A program made the translations under genes and the position numbers. Positions 39,914-48,965 of a DNA stretch of 64,000 nucleotides are shown here, in pieces. The stretch is from Pseudomonadota bacterium (GTDB lineage Bacteria > Pseudomonadota > Gammaproteobacteria > Burkholderiales > Rhodocyclaceae): positions 1 through 64,000 of the forward strand of contig JAFEDI010000108.1 in NCBI GenBank assembly GCA_018241725.1, in the 5' to 3' direction. The notes beneath the pieces were generated by a model. It made no database searches. It was given only the letters and a program-made list of their open reading frames with translations, and was not told the origin of the DNA. The number at the start of each line of letters is the position of its first letter. The first letter of the stretch is position 1.

Positions 39914-42673
39914 ATGAACGCCATCGACCCCCTCAAGGCGGCGGAGGACCGGCTGCGCCGCGACATCCGCCAGCTCGGCCAGCTGCTCGGCGACACCGTG
40001 CGCGCCCAGCACGGCGCGGCCGCCTTCGACCTCATCGAACGCATCCGCCGCCTGTCCACGGGCTTTCACCGGCTGGACGACGAAGCCCTGCGCGAGGAGC
40101 TGGCGGCCACGCTGGACGGCCTCAGCCCCGAGCAGACCACCCAGGTGGTGCGTGCCTTCAGCTATTTCTCGCAACTGGTGAACATTGCCGAGGACCAGGA
40201 CCAGCTACGCCGCCGTCGGTCCGCCCAGCTGGCCGGCGACGCGCCCGCGCCGGGCAGCGTGGACGTCGCGCTGGAACGCGCCCTGGCCGCCGGCCTCGGC
40301 ACCGACGCCCTGCGCGACTTCTTCCAGTCCGCCCAGGTCTCGCCGGTGCTCACCGCCCACCCGACCGAAGTGCAGCGCAAGAGCATCCTCAACTGCCAGC
40401 AGGCCATCGCCCGCCTGCTCGATGAACGGGACCGCCTGCAGCTGACGCCGGACGAGGCCGAGGCCAACGAGGACGCCCTGCGCCGCGCAGTGCTGACCCT
40501 GTGGCAGACGCGCATGCTGCGCTTCAACAAGCTATCGGTGATGGACGAGGTGAGTAACGGTCTCTCCTACTTCGACGCCACCTTCCTGACCGAACTGCCG
40601 CGCCTCTACGCCCGCCTGGAAGACCGCCTGGCCCGCGCCGAAGGCAATGACGACGCGGCGGATGCCGCCGAGCTGCCGAGCTTCCTGAAAGTCGGCAGCT
40701 GGATCGGCGGCGACCGGGACGGCAACCCCTTCGTCACTGCCGAGGTGCTGGAGGAAGCCCTCGCCACCCAGGCCCGCCGCCTGTTCGGCTGGTATCGGGA
40801 AGAGGTGTCCACCCTCGCCTCGCAGCTGTCCGTCGCCGAACTGCTGGCCGGCGCCTCCGACACGCTGCTGGCCCTCGCCGCCGCTTCGCCAGACCGCTCG
40901 CCGCACCGCATGGACGAGCCCTACCGGCGCGCCCTGTCCGGCATCCTGGCGCGCATCGCCGCCACCGAGGCGTACCTGCTGAACCAACCGTCCGATGGCG
41001 AGGCCGCAGCCTACGCCAACCCCGCCGCGCTGGCCGCCGACCTGCGCACCGTCCGCGATTCCCTGTGCGCCCACGGTTGCGCGCCGCTGGCCCGTGGCCG
41101 GCTGCGGCGCCTGCGCCGGGCGGTGGACGTGTTCGGTTTCCACCTCGCGCCCATCGACCTGCGCCAGAACTCGGACGTGCATGAACGCGTCGTCGCCGAG
41201 CTGCTGGAGGCCGCCCATCCGGGCACTGGCTACCTGCGCCTGCACGAAGGCGCCCGCATCGGGCTGCTGCTCGCCGAGATCGCCTCGCCGCGCCCGCTGG
41301 CCTCGCCCTACCGCAGCTACTCCGCCGAGACCGAAGGCGAGCTGGCGATCTTCCGCGCCGCCCGCCAGGCCCACCTGCGCTACGGCCCGGCGGCGGTGCC
41401 CAACTGCATCATCTCCAAGACCGACGGCGTGTCGGACATGCTGGAAGTGGCCCTGCTGCTGAAGGAATGCGGCCTGCTGCACCCCGAGAACGGGCGGCTG
41501 GACGTGAACATCATCCCGCTGTTCGAAACCATCGCCGACCTGCAGCACAGCGGCCCGGTGATGGATCGCCTGCTGTCCCTGCATCCCTACCGGCGCCTGC
41601 TGGCATCGCGCAACGACACCCAGGAGGTGATGCTCGGCTACTCCGACAGCAACAAGGACGGCGGCTTCCTCACCTCCGGCTGGGAACTCTTCAAGGCCGA
41701 GACCGAGCTGGTTTCCGTGTTCGCCCGCCGCCACGTGCGCCTGCGCCTCTTCCACGGCCGCGGCGGCTCCGTCGGGCGCGGCGGCGGCCCCAGCTACCAG
41801 GCCATCCTGGCTCAACCGAAGGGCGCGGTGCAGGGCCAGATCCGCCTCACCGAACAGGGCGAGGTGATCGCCGCCAAGTACGGCCGCCCGGAAGCGGGCC
41901 TCGCCAACCTGGAAGTGCTGGTCGCCGCCACGCTGGAAGCGAGCCTGCCCGGCAGCGGCGGCGACGCCCCGCGGGCCGACTTCGTCGACGCGATGGACGC
42001 GCTCTCCGCCGCCGCCTTCAGCGCCTACCGGGCGCTGGTGTACGAGACCGACGGCTTCGAACGCTACTTCCGCGAATCCACCGTGCTGGCCGAGATCGCC
42101 GACCTCAACATCGGCAGCCGCCCCGCGTCGCGCAAGCCGTCCACCGCCATCGAAGACCTGCGCGCCATCCCGTGGGTGTTCAGCTGGGCCCAGTGCCGAC
42201 TGATGCTGCCCGGCTGGTTCGGCTTCGGCAGCGCGGTGGGCGCCTATCTCGCCACCCACGGCGACGCCGGCCTGGCGCGCCTGCAGGCCATGCACAAGGA
42301 CTGGCCCTTCTTCGCCAGCCTGCTCGGCAACATGGAAATGGTCCTCGCCAAGAGTGACATCGCCATCGCCGGCCGCTACGCCAGCCTGGTGGAAGACCCG
42401 GCCCTCGCCGCCGCCATCTTCCCGCGCATCCAGGCCGAGCATGCGGCCACCGTGGACGCCGTGCTGCGCATCACCGGCCAGCAGGAACTCCTCGACGCCA
42501 GCCCGCAGCTCAAGGACGCGCTGCACAACCGCTTCCCCTACCTGGACCCGCTCAACCACGTGCAGGTGGAACTGCTGCGGCGCTACCGCCATGGAGATGA
42601 AGACGAACGCATCCGCCGCGCCATCCGACTGTCCATCAACGGCATCGCCGCCGGCCTGCGCAACTCGGGGTGA
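39914..42673 (+). CDS. ppc: Phosphoenolpyruvate carboxylase
   Basis: 919-aa anaplerotic enzyme forming oxaloacetate from PEP and bicarbonate. Catalytic motifs [15 protein letters not shown] (His) and [16 protein letters not shown] are intact, with [16 protein letters not shown] before them; the C terminus [12 protein letters not shown] ends in NSG, a slight variant of the usual NTG. It lies 12 bp after eno, so PEP supply and its two uses (pyk, ppc) are co-expressed. Confidence 0.97.
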   Translation: MNAIDPLKAAEDRLRRDIRQLGQLLGDTVRAQHGAAAFDLIERIRRLSTGFHRLDDEALREELAATLDGLSPEQTTQVVRAFSYFSQLVNIAEDQDQLRRRRSAQLAGDAPAPGSVDVALERALAAGLGTDALRDFFQSAQVSPVLTAHPTEVQRKSILNCQQAIARLLDERDRLQLTPDEAEANEDALRRAVLTLWQTRMLRFNKLSVMDEVSNGLSYFDATFLTELPRLYARLEDRLARAEGNDDAADAAELPSFLKVGSWIGGDRDGNPFVTAEVLEEALATQARRLFGWYREEVSTLASQLSVAELLAGASDTLLALAAASPDRSPHRMDEPYRRALSGILARIAATEAYLLNQPSDGEAAAYANPAALAADLRTVRDSLCAHGCAPLARGRLRRLRRAVDVFGFHLAPIDLRQNSDVHERVVAELLEAAHPGTGYLRLHEGARIGLLLAEIASPRPLASPYRSYSAETEGELAIFRAARQAHLRYGPAAVPNCIISKTDGVSDMLEVALLLKECGLLHPENGRLDVNIIPLFETIADLQHSGPVMDRLLSLHPYRRLLASRNDTQEVMLGYSDSNKDGGFLTSGWELFKAETELVSVFARRHVRLRLFHGRGGSVGRGGGPSYQAILAQPKGAVQGQIRLTEQGEVIAAKYGRPEAGLANLEVLVAATLEASLPGSGGDAPRADFVDAMDALSAAAFSAYRALVYETDGFERYFRESTVLAEIADLNIGSRPASRKPSTAIEDLRAIPWVFSWAQCRLMLPGWFGFGSAVGAYLATHGDAGLARLQAMHKDWPFFASLLGNMEMVLAKSDIAIAGRYASLVEDPALAAAIFPRIQAEHAATVDAVLRITGQQELLDASPQLKDALHNRFPYLDPLNHVQVELLRRYRHGDEDERIRRAIRLSINGIAAGLRNSG

Positions 42674-42676
42674 GTC

Positions 42677-42961
42677 ATGAGCGTTTATGACTACAAGGAC
42701 CTCATCGGCTACACCGCCGCCGTCCTCACCACCATTGCCTTCGTGCCCCAGGTGCTGCACACCTGGCGCACCCGCTCGGTGGACGACGTCTCCTTTGGCA
42801 TGTACCTCACCTTCACCACCGGCATCGGTTTGTGGCTGACCTACGGCATCCTCGAGAACTCCTGGCCGCTGATCCTTGCCAACACGCCAACCTTCGCGCT
42901 GGCGCTGAGCATCCTGGCGATGAAGGTCCGCTATGGCGGGCGGCGCATGGACGCGAACTGA
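42677..42961 (+). CDS. SemiSWEET family sugar transporter
   Basis: 94-aa three-helix membrane protein with the PQ-loop signature AAVLTTIAFVPQVLHTWRTR and GLWLTYGILENSWPLILANT, typical of SemiSWEET half-transporters, which form dimers and move sugars down gradients. Last gene of the operon, 3 bp after ppc and before a strong terminator. The location suggests uptake or release of the sugar used by this pathway; the substrate is unproven. Confidence 0.85.
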   Translation: MSVYDYKDLIGYTAAVLTTIAFVPQVLHTWRTRSVDDVSFGMYLTFTTGIGLWLTYGILENSWPLILANTPTFALALSILAMKVRYGGRRMDAN

Positions 42962-42991
42962 CGCCGTAGCCCCTTTTTCCCTCCCTCGTTA

Positions 42992-43024
42992 CCCCGATCC
43001 GCGCGAGCAGATCGGGGCTTTTTT
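42992..43024 (+). terminator. Rho-independent terminator of the edd-SemiSWEET operon
   Basis: CCCCGATC (42992-42999) pairs perfectly with GATCGGGG (43010-43017) around a 10-base loop, followed directly by CTTTTTT. A textbook intrinsic terminator 30 bp after the SemiSWEET stop. Confidence 0.92.
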
Positions 43025-43060
43025 GCGGCATGCCCTGGCGGACACGCCCGCGACGGCGCA

Positions 43061-43465
43061 TCAGGCCGGGCTCAAGGCATCCCGCAGCGCCTCCGTATCC
43101 TCGTAGAAGTGATAAAGCGTCAGGCGCCCGTCCTTCACCTTGCAGATCAGCGCCCAGTCGCTCGCGAAGTCCTTGCCGGTCTGCCGGCTCTTGTGCCGCA
43201 ACGTGCCGTACAGCGCCGCATGTTCTCCTGCGGAGAAGCTCGACTCGACATTGAATTCGCCGGGTTCCAGCAGCTCGACGAAACCGCCGAAAAAGCCCTT
43301 GGCGCCCTCCGTACCCACGAAGGTACCGTGCAAGGGATTGTGCGGATTGGCTTGCGGCCGGGTCGAGATGAAGCGCGCCTCAGGGTCGACCAGGGCCAGC
43401 GCTTCGTCCATGCGGCCGGTGAAGATGTGACCGAGGAAGTCTTGAACAATTGCGAGTGTCGTCAT
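43061..43465 (-). CDS. SnoaL-like (NTF2-fold) protein
   Basis: 134-aa small cone-shaped alpha/beta protein: VQDFLGHIFTGRMDEALALV at the start, then ARFISTRP, HGTFVGTEGAKGFFGGFVEL and LICKVKDGRLTLYHFYEDTEAL fit the SnoaL/NTF2-like ketosteroid-isomerase family. Role unknown; it is 37 bp downstream of an oxidoreductase gene and probably co-transcribed under the divergent TetR regulator. ATG 43465 was chosen over longer frames for its match to family length. Confidence 0.78.
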   Translation of the reverse strand: MTTLAIVQDFLGHIFTGRMDEALALVDPEARFISTRPQANPHNPLHGTFVGTEGAKGFFGGFVELLEPGEFNVESSFSAGEHAALYGTLRHKSRQTGKDFASDWALICKVKDGRLTLYHFYEDTEALRDALSPA

Positions 43466-43502
43466 GAGGGTGTTTCCAGTCAGGGTTGAGGGTTGGGATG
43501 GA

Positions 43503-44516
43503 TCAAAAACCGGACAGCACCAGTTTGCCGACGCTGCGGCCGCTTTCCAGTTGCCTATGGGCGGCACGCAGGGTGGCAGCATCGATGGGGCCGAGCACTT
43601 GCGAGGTGGTAGACACCAGCCGGCCGCCGTCGACCAACGCCGCCACGCTGTCGAGAATCACGCCCTGCCGTGCCCGGTCACGGGTCGAGAACAGGGAGCG
43701 TGTGAACATGAACTCCCACAGAAAACTGACGCTCTTGCGCATCAGCAGATTCAAGTCCGGGCTCGCCGCAAACGGCACGATGCAGCACAGCTTGCCCTGC
43801 GGGGCGATGAGTTCGGCCAGGGCCGGGTAATGGCGGTCGGGATCGTTGAGCAGCAGGATCAGGTCCGGTGCGGCCAGCCCCAACGCCTTGAGTTGCGCGC
43901 CCATGTCGCCGAAATGGTCAATGACCGCATGAGCACCCAGCGCCTCGCACCAGGCGCGCGACTCGGGCCGCGAGGCCGTAGCCACGACCGTAAGGCCGGG
44001 TACCAGTCGCGCGAGCTGGATCGCAATCGATCCCACACCACCGGCCCCGCCGACGATCAGCAGCGTGTGCTTCCTGGCCGGGGCCAGGAGTGACAGGCCC
44101 ATGCGGTCGATCAGGGCTTCCCAGGCGGTCAGGGCGGTCAGCGGCAAGGCGGCGGCGCTCTCCGGCGACAGGGATTGCGGGCGGTGCCCGACGATTGCGG
44201 CATCGACAACATGCAGTTCGCTGTTGGCGCCCGGCCGGCTCAGGTCGCCGGCGTAATACACCGCATCGCCAATGGCAAAGCCGGACACGTCCGCGCCGAG
44301 GCCGACGACCTCGCCCGCCACGTCCCATCCCAGCACCTCGAAGCACCCGTCGTCCTGCTTGCGGCGCCGTTGCCGGTAGTCGGCCGGATTGACCGATACC
44401 GCCTGTACCCGCACCAGAAGATCGCCAGCGCCCGGCGACGGCTCCGGGATATCCCGCTCGATCAGGGATTCCGGGTCTTCAATGGGTAAGGCCTTCAACA
44501 CACCTACGGATTTCAT
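43503..44516 (-). CDS. Zinc-type alcohol dehydrogenase/quinone oxidoreductase family protein
   Basis: 337-aa medium-chain reductase. The GroES-like N-terminal domain has VQAVSVNPADYRQR and VLGWDVAGEVVGLGADVSGF; the Rossmann domain has TLLIVGGAGGVGSIAIQLAR. No structural-zinc cysteine cluster is visible, so it is probably an NADPH-dependent quinone/enone reductase (ZADH class). Divergent from a TetR gene, with a symmetrical operator between. ATG 44516 is preceded by AAAGG; 44531 is a possible earlier start. Confidence 0.87.
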   Translation of the reverse strand: MKSVGVLKALPIEDPESLIERDIPEPSPGAGDLLVRVQAVSVNPADYRQRRRKQDDGCFEVLGWDVAGEVVGLGADVSGFAIGDAVYYAGDLSRPGANSELHVVDAAIVGHRPQSLSPESAAALPLTALTAWEALIDRMGLSLLAPARKHTLLIVGGAGGVGSIAIQLARLVPGLTVVATASRPESRAWCEALGAHAVIDHFGDMGAQLKALGLAAPDLILLLNDPDRHYPALAELIAPQGKLCCIVPFAASPDLNLLMRKSVSFLWEFMFTRSLFSTRDRARQGVILDSVAALVDGGRLVSTTSQVLGPIDAATLRAAHRQLESGRSVGKLVLSGF

Positions 44517-44568
44517 CGCTGCACCTTTCATCTCGCCGCATCCACTGGAATCCCGATTTCTCGAAATA

Positions 44569-44586
44569 TCCAACTAAAACGTTGGA
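44569..44586. promoter_or_regulatory. Probable TetR operator
   Basis: TCCAAC-TAAAAC-GTTGGA is a perfect 6-6-6 inverted repeat in the divergent region between the oxidoreductase and the TetR gene, a typical place for an autoregulatory TetR site. Confidence 0.5.
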
Positions 44587-44637
44587 GTTGATTCTAGTAT
44601 GATTTTGACAAGAGGTACAACCAAGAGAACAAGAACG

Positions 44638-45225
44638 ATGGCCTGGGATATCGAAGGTACGAAGCGCAAGATTCTTGATGCGGCGATGGGCGAATTCGCC
44701 CTGCGCGGCCCGGACGGCACCACCGTCGAACGGATTGCCAAGGTGGCCGGCGTGAACAAGGAGCGCATCTACAACTACTTCGGCGACAAGCGCGAACTCT
44801 TTTCAGCCGTGCTGCGCAGCGAGCTCGCCAAGGTCGCCCTGGCCGTGCCGCTGGAGTCTTTTGCCACAGAAGACGTCGGGGACTACGCCGGGCGTGCCTA
44901 CGATTACCACTGCGAGCATCCCGAACTGAGCCGGCTGCTGCGCTGGGAAGGCCTGACCTTCGACGGCGAGGTGCCGGATGAAGCGCAGCGGCGCGAGTAC
45001 TACGGCTACAAGATCAAGGCCGTCGCCGACAGCCAGCGGCAAGGCACCGTCACCCGTGCCATCGAGGCAGACCATCTGGTTTTTCTGGTGCTGGCGCTGG
45101 CCGGCTGGTGGTCAGCCGTGCCGCAGGTTGCGCGCATGCTTACGGGACAGGACGGACCGCAGGAACACGCCCGGCGACGGGCGTCGGTCGTCGAGGCGGC
45201 TCGACGCCTGGCCGCTGCGCCCTAA
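44638..45225 (+). CDS. TetR-family transcriptional regulator
   Basis: 195-aa repressor. The N-terminal helix-turn-helix reads KRKILDAAMGEFALRGPDGT, then TVERIAKVAGVNKERIYNYFGDKRELF. The C-terminal part is a ligand-binding helical domain of the TetR_C type with LRWEGLTFDGEVPDEAQRRE. It probably controls the divergent oxidoreductase and SnoaL-like genes. ATG 44638 matches the common MAWD-EGTKRKI start; ATG 44599 would add 13 residues. Confidence 0.87.
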   Translation: MAWDIEGTKRKILDAAMGEFALRGPDGTTVERIAKVAGVNKERIYNYFGDKRELFSAVLRSELAKVALAVPLESFATEDVGDYAGRAYDYHCEHPELSRLLRWEGLTFDGEVPDEAQRREYYGYKIKAVADSQRQGTVTRAIEADHLVFLVLALAGWWSAVPQVARMLTGQDGPQEHARRRASVVEAARRLAAAP

Positions 45226-45273
45226 CGCAGACGGCCACGTTGCCCTTGTCGGTGAACCCGATCGGGCGCTTCT

Positions 45274-47229
45274 TCAATCGGGTAGGTTGGCGGCTGGGCG
45301 GGACAACCAGCGCAGGATCGTCTCATAGAGGGCTTCGGGTACCACGGGCTTGGCGACGAAGTCGTTCATGCCCGCATCGAAGCAGCTTTGCCGGTCCTCC
45401 TCGAAGGCATTGGCCGTCATGGCCAGAATGGGGGTATCCACGTTGAGCGAGTCGGCCCGGATCAGCTTGGTCGCATCGAGGCCGTTGAGGTTGGGCATCT
45501 GCATGTCCATCATGATCAACGCGTAGCGCTGCTGCCTGGCCATGGCTACCGCCACGCGTCCATCTTCCGCCAGATCGACGTCCAGTCCGGCGTCTTCGAG
45601 CAGACTCCGCGACACCTCCTGATTGACCGGCTCGTCTTCCACCACCAACACCTTTGCGCCGCCATGCACATCGAGCAGGCGTTGTTCGGCAGGCGGCAGC
45701 GCGGCAAGGGCCGGCGCACCCAGCATGTCAACGCAGCCCTTTTTCAGGCTCACCGTAAACCAGAAGTCGCTGCCCTGGCCCGCCTCGCTCTCGACACCGA
45801 TCTCCCCGTCCATCATGTGCACGAGCCGTTTGCTGATCGCCAGGCCCAGGCCCGTGCCCCCGTATCGGCGGGTGATCGACGTGTCCGCCTGCTCGAAGGC
45901 GGTGAACAACTTCTCCTGGTTCTCCGCAGCAATCCCGATGCCGGTGTCGACGACATCCCAGCGCAGGAGGAGGCTGTCGGAATCGTCGGCAACGACCCGG
46001 CAGCACAAGCTAATGGAGCCCTCCGCCGTGAACTTGACCGCGTTGCCAGCCAGGTTGAGGAGGATCTGCTCCAGGCGCATCGGGTCGCCGATCACGGCGA
46101 GATTCGGCAGGCCGGCGTCAAAGTCGATATGGAGCTGGAGCCCCTTCTCCGCCGCCTTGTGGCCGATCAGGCTCGCCACGTTCTCGACGGCCTCGCCCAG
46201 GCGGAAGCGGGCATTTTCGAGCGTAAGGCAGCCGGCCTCGATCTTGGAGATGTCCAGAATGTCGTTGATGACGCTCAGCAGGTGCCGCGAGGCCGTATCC
46301 ACCTTCCCGAGCTGGGCCTTCAGCGTCGGATCGGCGGTATTGCGCAGGGCCAGCCGGGTCATGCCCATGATGGCGCTCATCGGCGTACGCAGCTCATGGG
46401 ACATGTTCGCCAGAAAGCTGCTCTTGGCCCGGCTCGCCTCCTCCGCCTGCTGCTTGGCCAGCAGCAAGGCCGCCTCGGAGCGCTTGCGCACCAGCAGGTT
46501 CTGGATCCGTGCCTTCAGCTCCAGCGGAAGGATGGGCTTGGCCACATAATCGTCGATGCCGAGATGGAACAGTTCGATCCGCCGGGCCGCATTGTCGAAT
46601 GCCGTGGTAGCAAGGATCAGAATGTTCCCCAGCGGCGCCGGTTGCCGCCGGATCCGGTTGATGAAGCGCGACCCCGTCATGTGCCCGCCGAGCACGATGT
46701 CGCAGATCAGGATGTCGTAATGCTGCTGGTGGATGGCGTTCCAGGCGTCGTCGGCGGAATCGAAGGCATCGACCTCCATCCCCCATTCCCGCATCTGGGC
46801 GCACAGGTGCAGCTGCTGGTCGTGCGCATCCTCGACATACAGCGCACGACACGGCATCTGCCCATGCACTTTCAGGAAACGGCGCAGAAAGGTGACCAGT
46901 TCCTCCACGTCCTGTTTTCTGAACAGCTCGGTAGCGCCGGCTCGACTCGCCGCCACGGCCAGTTCGGATGAAGGGCTGGCCGTGAGGATCACAATGGGCT
47001 CGTACGGCGCCACATGCGGGGCGCGCAACTTGCGGGACAGCTCGGTGCCCTCCCCGTCGGCCAGCTGCCACGCCACCACGAAGCAATGGAAATACGCGTT
47101 CGAAACGGCATCCATGGCCTCGGCGATGCTCCTGACGAGCACGATCCGCACGCTCTCGTCGGCCAAGGCGTTCTCGAGGATATCCCGGTACAAGTGTCCA
47201 CTGTCGGCCAACAGGATGTTGATTGCCAT
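45274..47229 (-). CDS. Hybrid histidine kinase with three receiver domains
   Basis: 651 aa without membrane segments. Order: receiver 1 (about 3-120), receiver 2 (about 127-245, acceptor in ILICDIVLGG), HisKA with MSHELRTPMSAIMG, HATPase (DPMRLEQILLNLAGNAVKFT, DTGIGIAAENQEKLF, RRYGGTGLGLAISKRLV), and receiver 3 (about 525-640, LIMMDMQMPNLNG). Receiver 1 reads CFVVAWQLADGEG, so the usual phospho-Asp is replaced by Ala53, though the later Lys survives. It is probably a cytosolic sensor kinase taking inputs from other proteins. Partner unknown. Confidence 0.9.
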   Translation of the reverse strand: MAINILLADSGHLYRDILENALADESVRIVLVRSIAEAMDAVSNAYFHCFVVAWQLADGEGTELSRKLRAPHVAPYEPIVILTASPSSELAVAASRAGATELFRKQDVEELVTFLRRFLKVHGQMPCRALYVEDAHDQQLHLCAQMREWGMEVDAFDSADDAWNAIHQQHYDILICDIVLGGHMTGSRFINRIRRQPAPLGNILILATTAFDNAARRIELFHLGIDDYVAKPILPLELKARIQNLLVRKRSEAALLLAKQQAEEASRAKSSFLANMSHELRTPMSAIMGMTRLALRNTADPTLKAQLGKVDTASRHLLSVINDILDISKIEAGCLTLENARFRLGEAVENVASLIGHKAAEKGLQLHIDFDAGLPNLAVIGDPMRLEQILLNLAGNAVKFTAEGSISLCCRVVADDSDSLLLRWDVVDTGIGIAAENQEKLFTAFEQADTSITRRYGGTGLGLAISKRLVHMMDGEIGVESEAGQGSDFWFTVSLKKGCVDMLGAPALAALPPAEQRLLDVHGGAKVLVVEDEPVNQEVSRSLLEDAGLDVDLAEDGRVAVAMARQQRYALIMMDMQMPNLNGLDATKLIRADSLNVDTPILAMTANAFEEDRQSCFDAGMNDFVAKPVVPEALYETILRWLSRPAANLPD

Positions 47230-47310
47230 ATATGCCGTGCGTAAGCGCAGTGCCCTAAATGGGTATCAAGGATATACTCTATTCCCCATCGCCGTGCGGG
47301 CGGTGGGCAG

Positions 47311-47358
47311 AAGCAGGGACGGCCCTGCTTTCTCGCACTTCATCGGGGACGGCCCCAT
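47311..47358 (+). promoter_or_regulatory. Guanidine-II (mini-ykkC) riboswitch
   Basis: Two hairpins with the hallmark ACGG tetraloop: GCAGGG-ACGG-CCCTGC at 47313-47328 and GGGG-ACGG-CCCC at 47345-47356, 16 bases apart and followed by a purine-rich ribosome site ahead of the gdx ATG (47377). This is the complete mini-ykkC architecture; guanidine binding would expose the ribosome site and induce the exporter. Confidence 0.93.
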
Positions 47359-47376
47359 TCCCTGGGGAAAAAACTG

Positions 47377-47697
47377 ATGAACTGGATCGCACTCTTCGTC
47401 GCCGGCCTGCTTGAAGTGATATGGGCCATCGGCCTCAAATACACCGAAGGCTTCACCCGCCTGTGGCCCTCCGTCGGCACCGCGCTGGCCTTTCTCATGA
47501 GCCTCGGCCTGCTCGGCTGGGCGATGCGGGATCTTCCCGTTGGCACCGCCTACGCGGTATGGGTCGGCATCGGGGCGGTGGGCACCGCCATCGTCGGCAT
47601 GGCCTTGCTGGGCGAACCGGCCTCCCTCCCCCGCATCCTGAGCCTCGGTCTCGTCGTGGCCGGTATCGTCGGCCTCAAGCTGTCGTCCCCGGCCTGA
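47377..47697 (+). CDS. gdx: Guanidinium exporter Gdx (SugE-type SMR protein)
   Basis: 106-aa four-helix small multidrug resistance protein working as a dual-topology dimer in the inner membrane. The proton-coupled Glu lies in [18 protein letters not shown], and [19 protein letters not shown] is the Gdx/SugE helix III signature. The guanidine-II riboswitch directly upstream identifies guanidinium as the physiological substrate (older name sugE). Monocistronic as far as visible. Confidence 0.95.
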   Translation: MNWIALFVAGLLEVIWAIGLKYTEGFTRLWPSVGTALAFLMSLGLLGWAMRDLPVGTAYAVWVGIGAVGTAIVGMALLGEPASLPRILSLGLVVAGIVGLKLSSPA

Positions 47698-47858
47698 CAT
47701 CAAGTTCCGCCAGGGAGCACAAAGCCACCACTGAACTCTCTGGCAAAATAGCGATCAGTGTCCCGCAGGAAACACGTGAGTTGAGACCTCCCCTCAACTC
47801 GACCGAGGTTTCCGCACGCTGCAGCTTGATAACAGATCATAAATAGAGGAGTCCCTGC

Positions 47859-48341
47859 ATGTTGAAGTTGAAAGGCGCGTTCGGCCTGCTGGCCGCGAGC
47901 GTTCTCGTCTCGATGAGTCCGCTCGCCATGGCCCACGGCGACGTCACGCCCCACCCCATCGATACCTCGTCACTGAAGCAGCTCGGCACCACCTGGGCCG
48001 ACGCCAACCCCTACCGGGGCGACAAGCTTGCGGTGTCCGTCGGCGCCGAAGGCTATATGCACAACTGCGCAGGCTGCCACGGCCTCAACGCCGTCGCCGG
48101 CGGCGTCGCCCCCGACCTGCTCAAGCTCGACGCGGACTGCCTGGACATGGACTCCAAGGAACAACAGGAAGCCTGTCTGAAGGACACCGACGCCTACTTC
48201 AAGGAAGTCACCCTGTCCGGCAAGAAGAACGGCGAAGGCCGCTACACCATGCCCGCCTACAGCGCCGTCTTCTCCCAGGAAGCCGTCTGGGCCCTCAAGG
48301 CCTACGTGGATTCGCGCACCCACGAGGAACTGCACAAGTAA
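47859..48341 (+). CDS. PedF-like c-type cytochrome (cytochrome c550)
   Basis: 160-aa periplasmic monoheme cytochrome. Signal peptide of about 25 residues ending AMAHGD; heme site CAGCH in GYMHNCAGCHGLNAVAGGVAPDL; distal Met in YTMPAYSAVFS. This matches PedF, the electron acceptor of PQQ-dependent ethanol dehydrogenases, but no PQQ dehydrogenase is adjacent. GAGGAG lies 8 bases before the ATG. Confidence 0.85.
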   Translation: MLKLKGAFGLLAASVLVSMSPLAMAHGDVTPHPIDTSSLKQLGTTWADANPYRGDKLAVSVGAEGYMHNCAGCHGLNAVAGGVAPDLLKLDADCLDMDSKEQQEACLKDTDAYFKEVTLSGKKNGEGRYTMPAYSAVFSQEAVWALKAYVDSRTHEELHK

Positions 48342-48451
48342 GCCCACCGCAACACCCCTCGCCCCGGCACGGCCACCCCGGCCGCGGCGAAACCTTGCGA
48401 CGGACGGCGCACGCAGCCCTCCCCACCCCGCAAGTGCTTCATCCCATCCCC

Positions 48452-48487
48452 AAGGCCTTGATCAGCCCAGCCTGATCAAGGCCTTTT
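48452..48487 (+). terminator. Rho-independent terminator after the cytochrome gene
   Basis: AAGGCCTTGATCAG (48452-48465) is an exact complement of CTGATCAAGGCCTT (48472-48485) with a 6-base loop, and a short T run ends the stem. It lies about 110 bp after the cytochrome stop; the stretch 48342-48451 between them shows nothing else. Confidence 0.8.
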
Positions 48488-48489
48488 CA

Positions 48490-48699
48490 CATCCGAAGAA
48501 GACCTTGCACGCGTGCGAGATCAATGTGCACGCGTGCACGTTGAGGTAACAGCCGTGCACGAAGACCTTGCAGCCGTGCACGTTGATCTCGCACGCGTGC
48601 ACGTTGAGCGTGCACGGCTGTGAGGTCTTCGTGCACGGGGCAAAGTTGATGTTTCAGCCGTGAGAGTTCTTCGTGCACGCGTGTGAGTTCTTCGTGCAC
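48490..48699 (-). repeat. Ten degenerate 21-bp tandem repeats encoding heptads
   Basis: Units of 21 bp built around the palindromic word CGTGCACG run through this stretch. On the minus strand they stay in frame from a GTG at 48699 to a stop and give exactly ten 7-residue repeats: VHEELTR, VHEELSR, LKHQLCP, VHEDLTA, VHAQRAR, VRDQRAR, LQGLRAR, LLPQRAR, VHIDLAR, VQGLLRM, a coiled-coil-like pattern. There is no ribosome site or ATG, so translation is doubtful. The array ends beside the terminator hairpin and opens the accessory region. Confidence 0.75.
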
Positions 48700-48965
48700 C
48701 GGTGCACGAAGAACTTTGGCGCGGTGAAGGTGAATGTTAGGGGCGTGAGGTGAGTTTTGGTGGGTGTCGGGACGGAATGCTAGGGAGTGGCAACCTCATG
48801 GGCGACCGTGCCTAGCTTATCAAGCCGACTGAGATCAAGTGACGTAATTCATAGCACTTACCCATATCGAGTGAAATGCTCCGAATAAAATATTTCTTAG
48901 CTCAAATTTAGAGTTAGTGCCAATTTGACCTAAGCGTGCACCGTGCGACAAAACGAGGGAGCAAC
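48700..48965. other. AT-rich spacer before the ABC-3C operon, no gene seen
   Basis: After the repeat array the base composition drops to AT-rich (for example ATAAAATATTTCTTAGCTC near 48885). No open frame with a ribosome site was found. It probably holds the promoter of the ABC-3C operon. GAGGGAG at 48955-48961 is the ribosome site that selects the TTG start of the first gene. Confidence 0.5.

Noticed and set aside
48490-48720. Possible CRISPR array
   Set aside because: The 21-bp units are contiguous and degenerate with no unique spacers of regular length, and no cas genes are near; a tandem coding-type repeat fits better.
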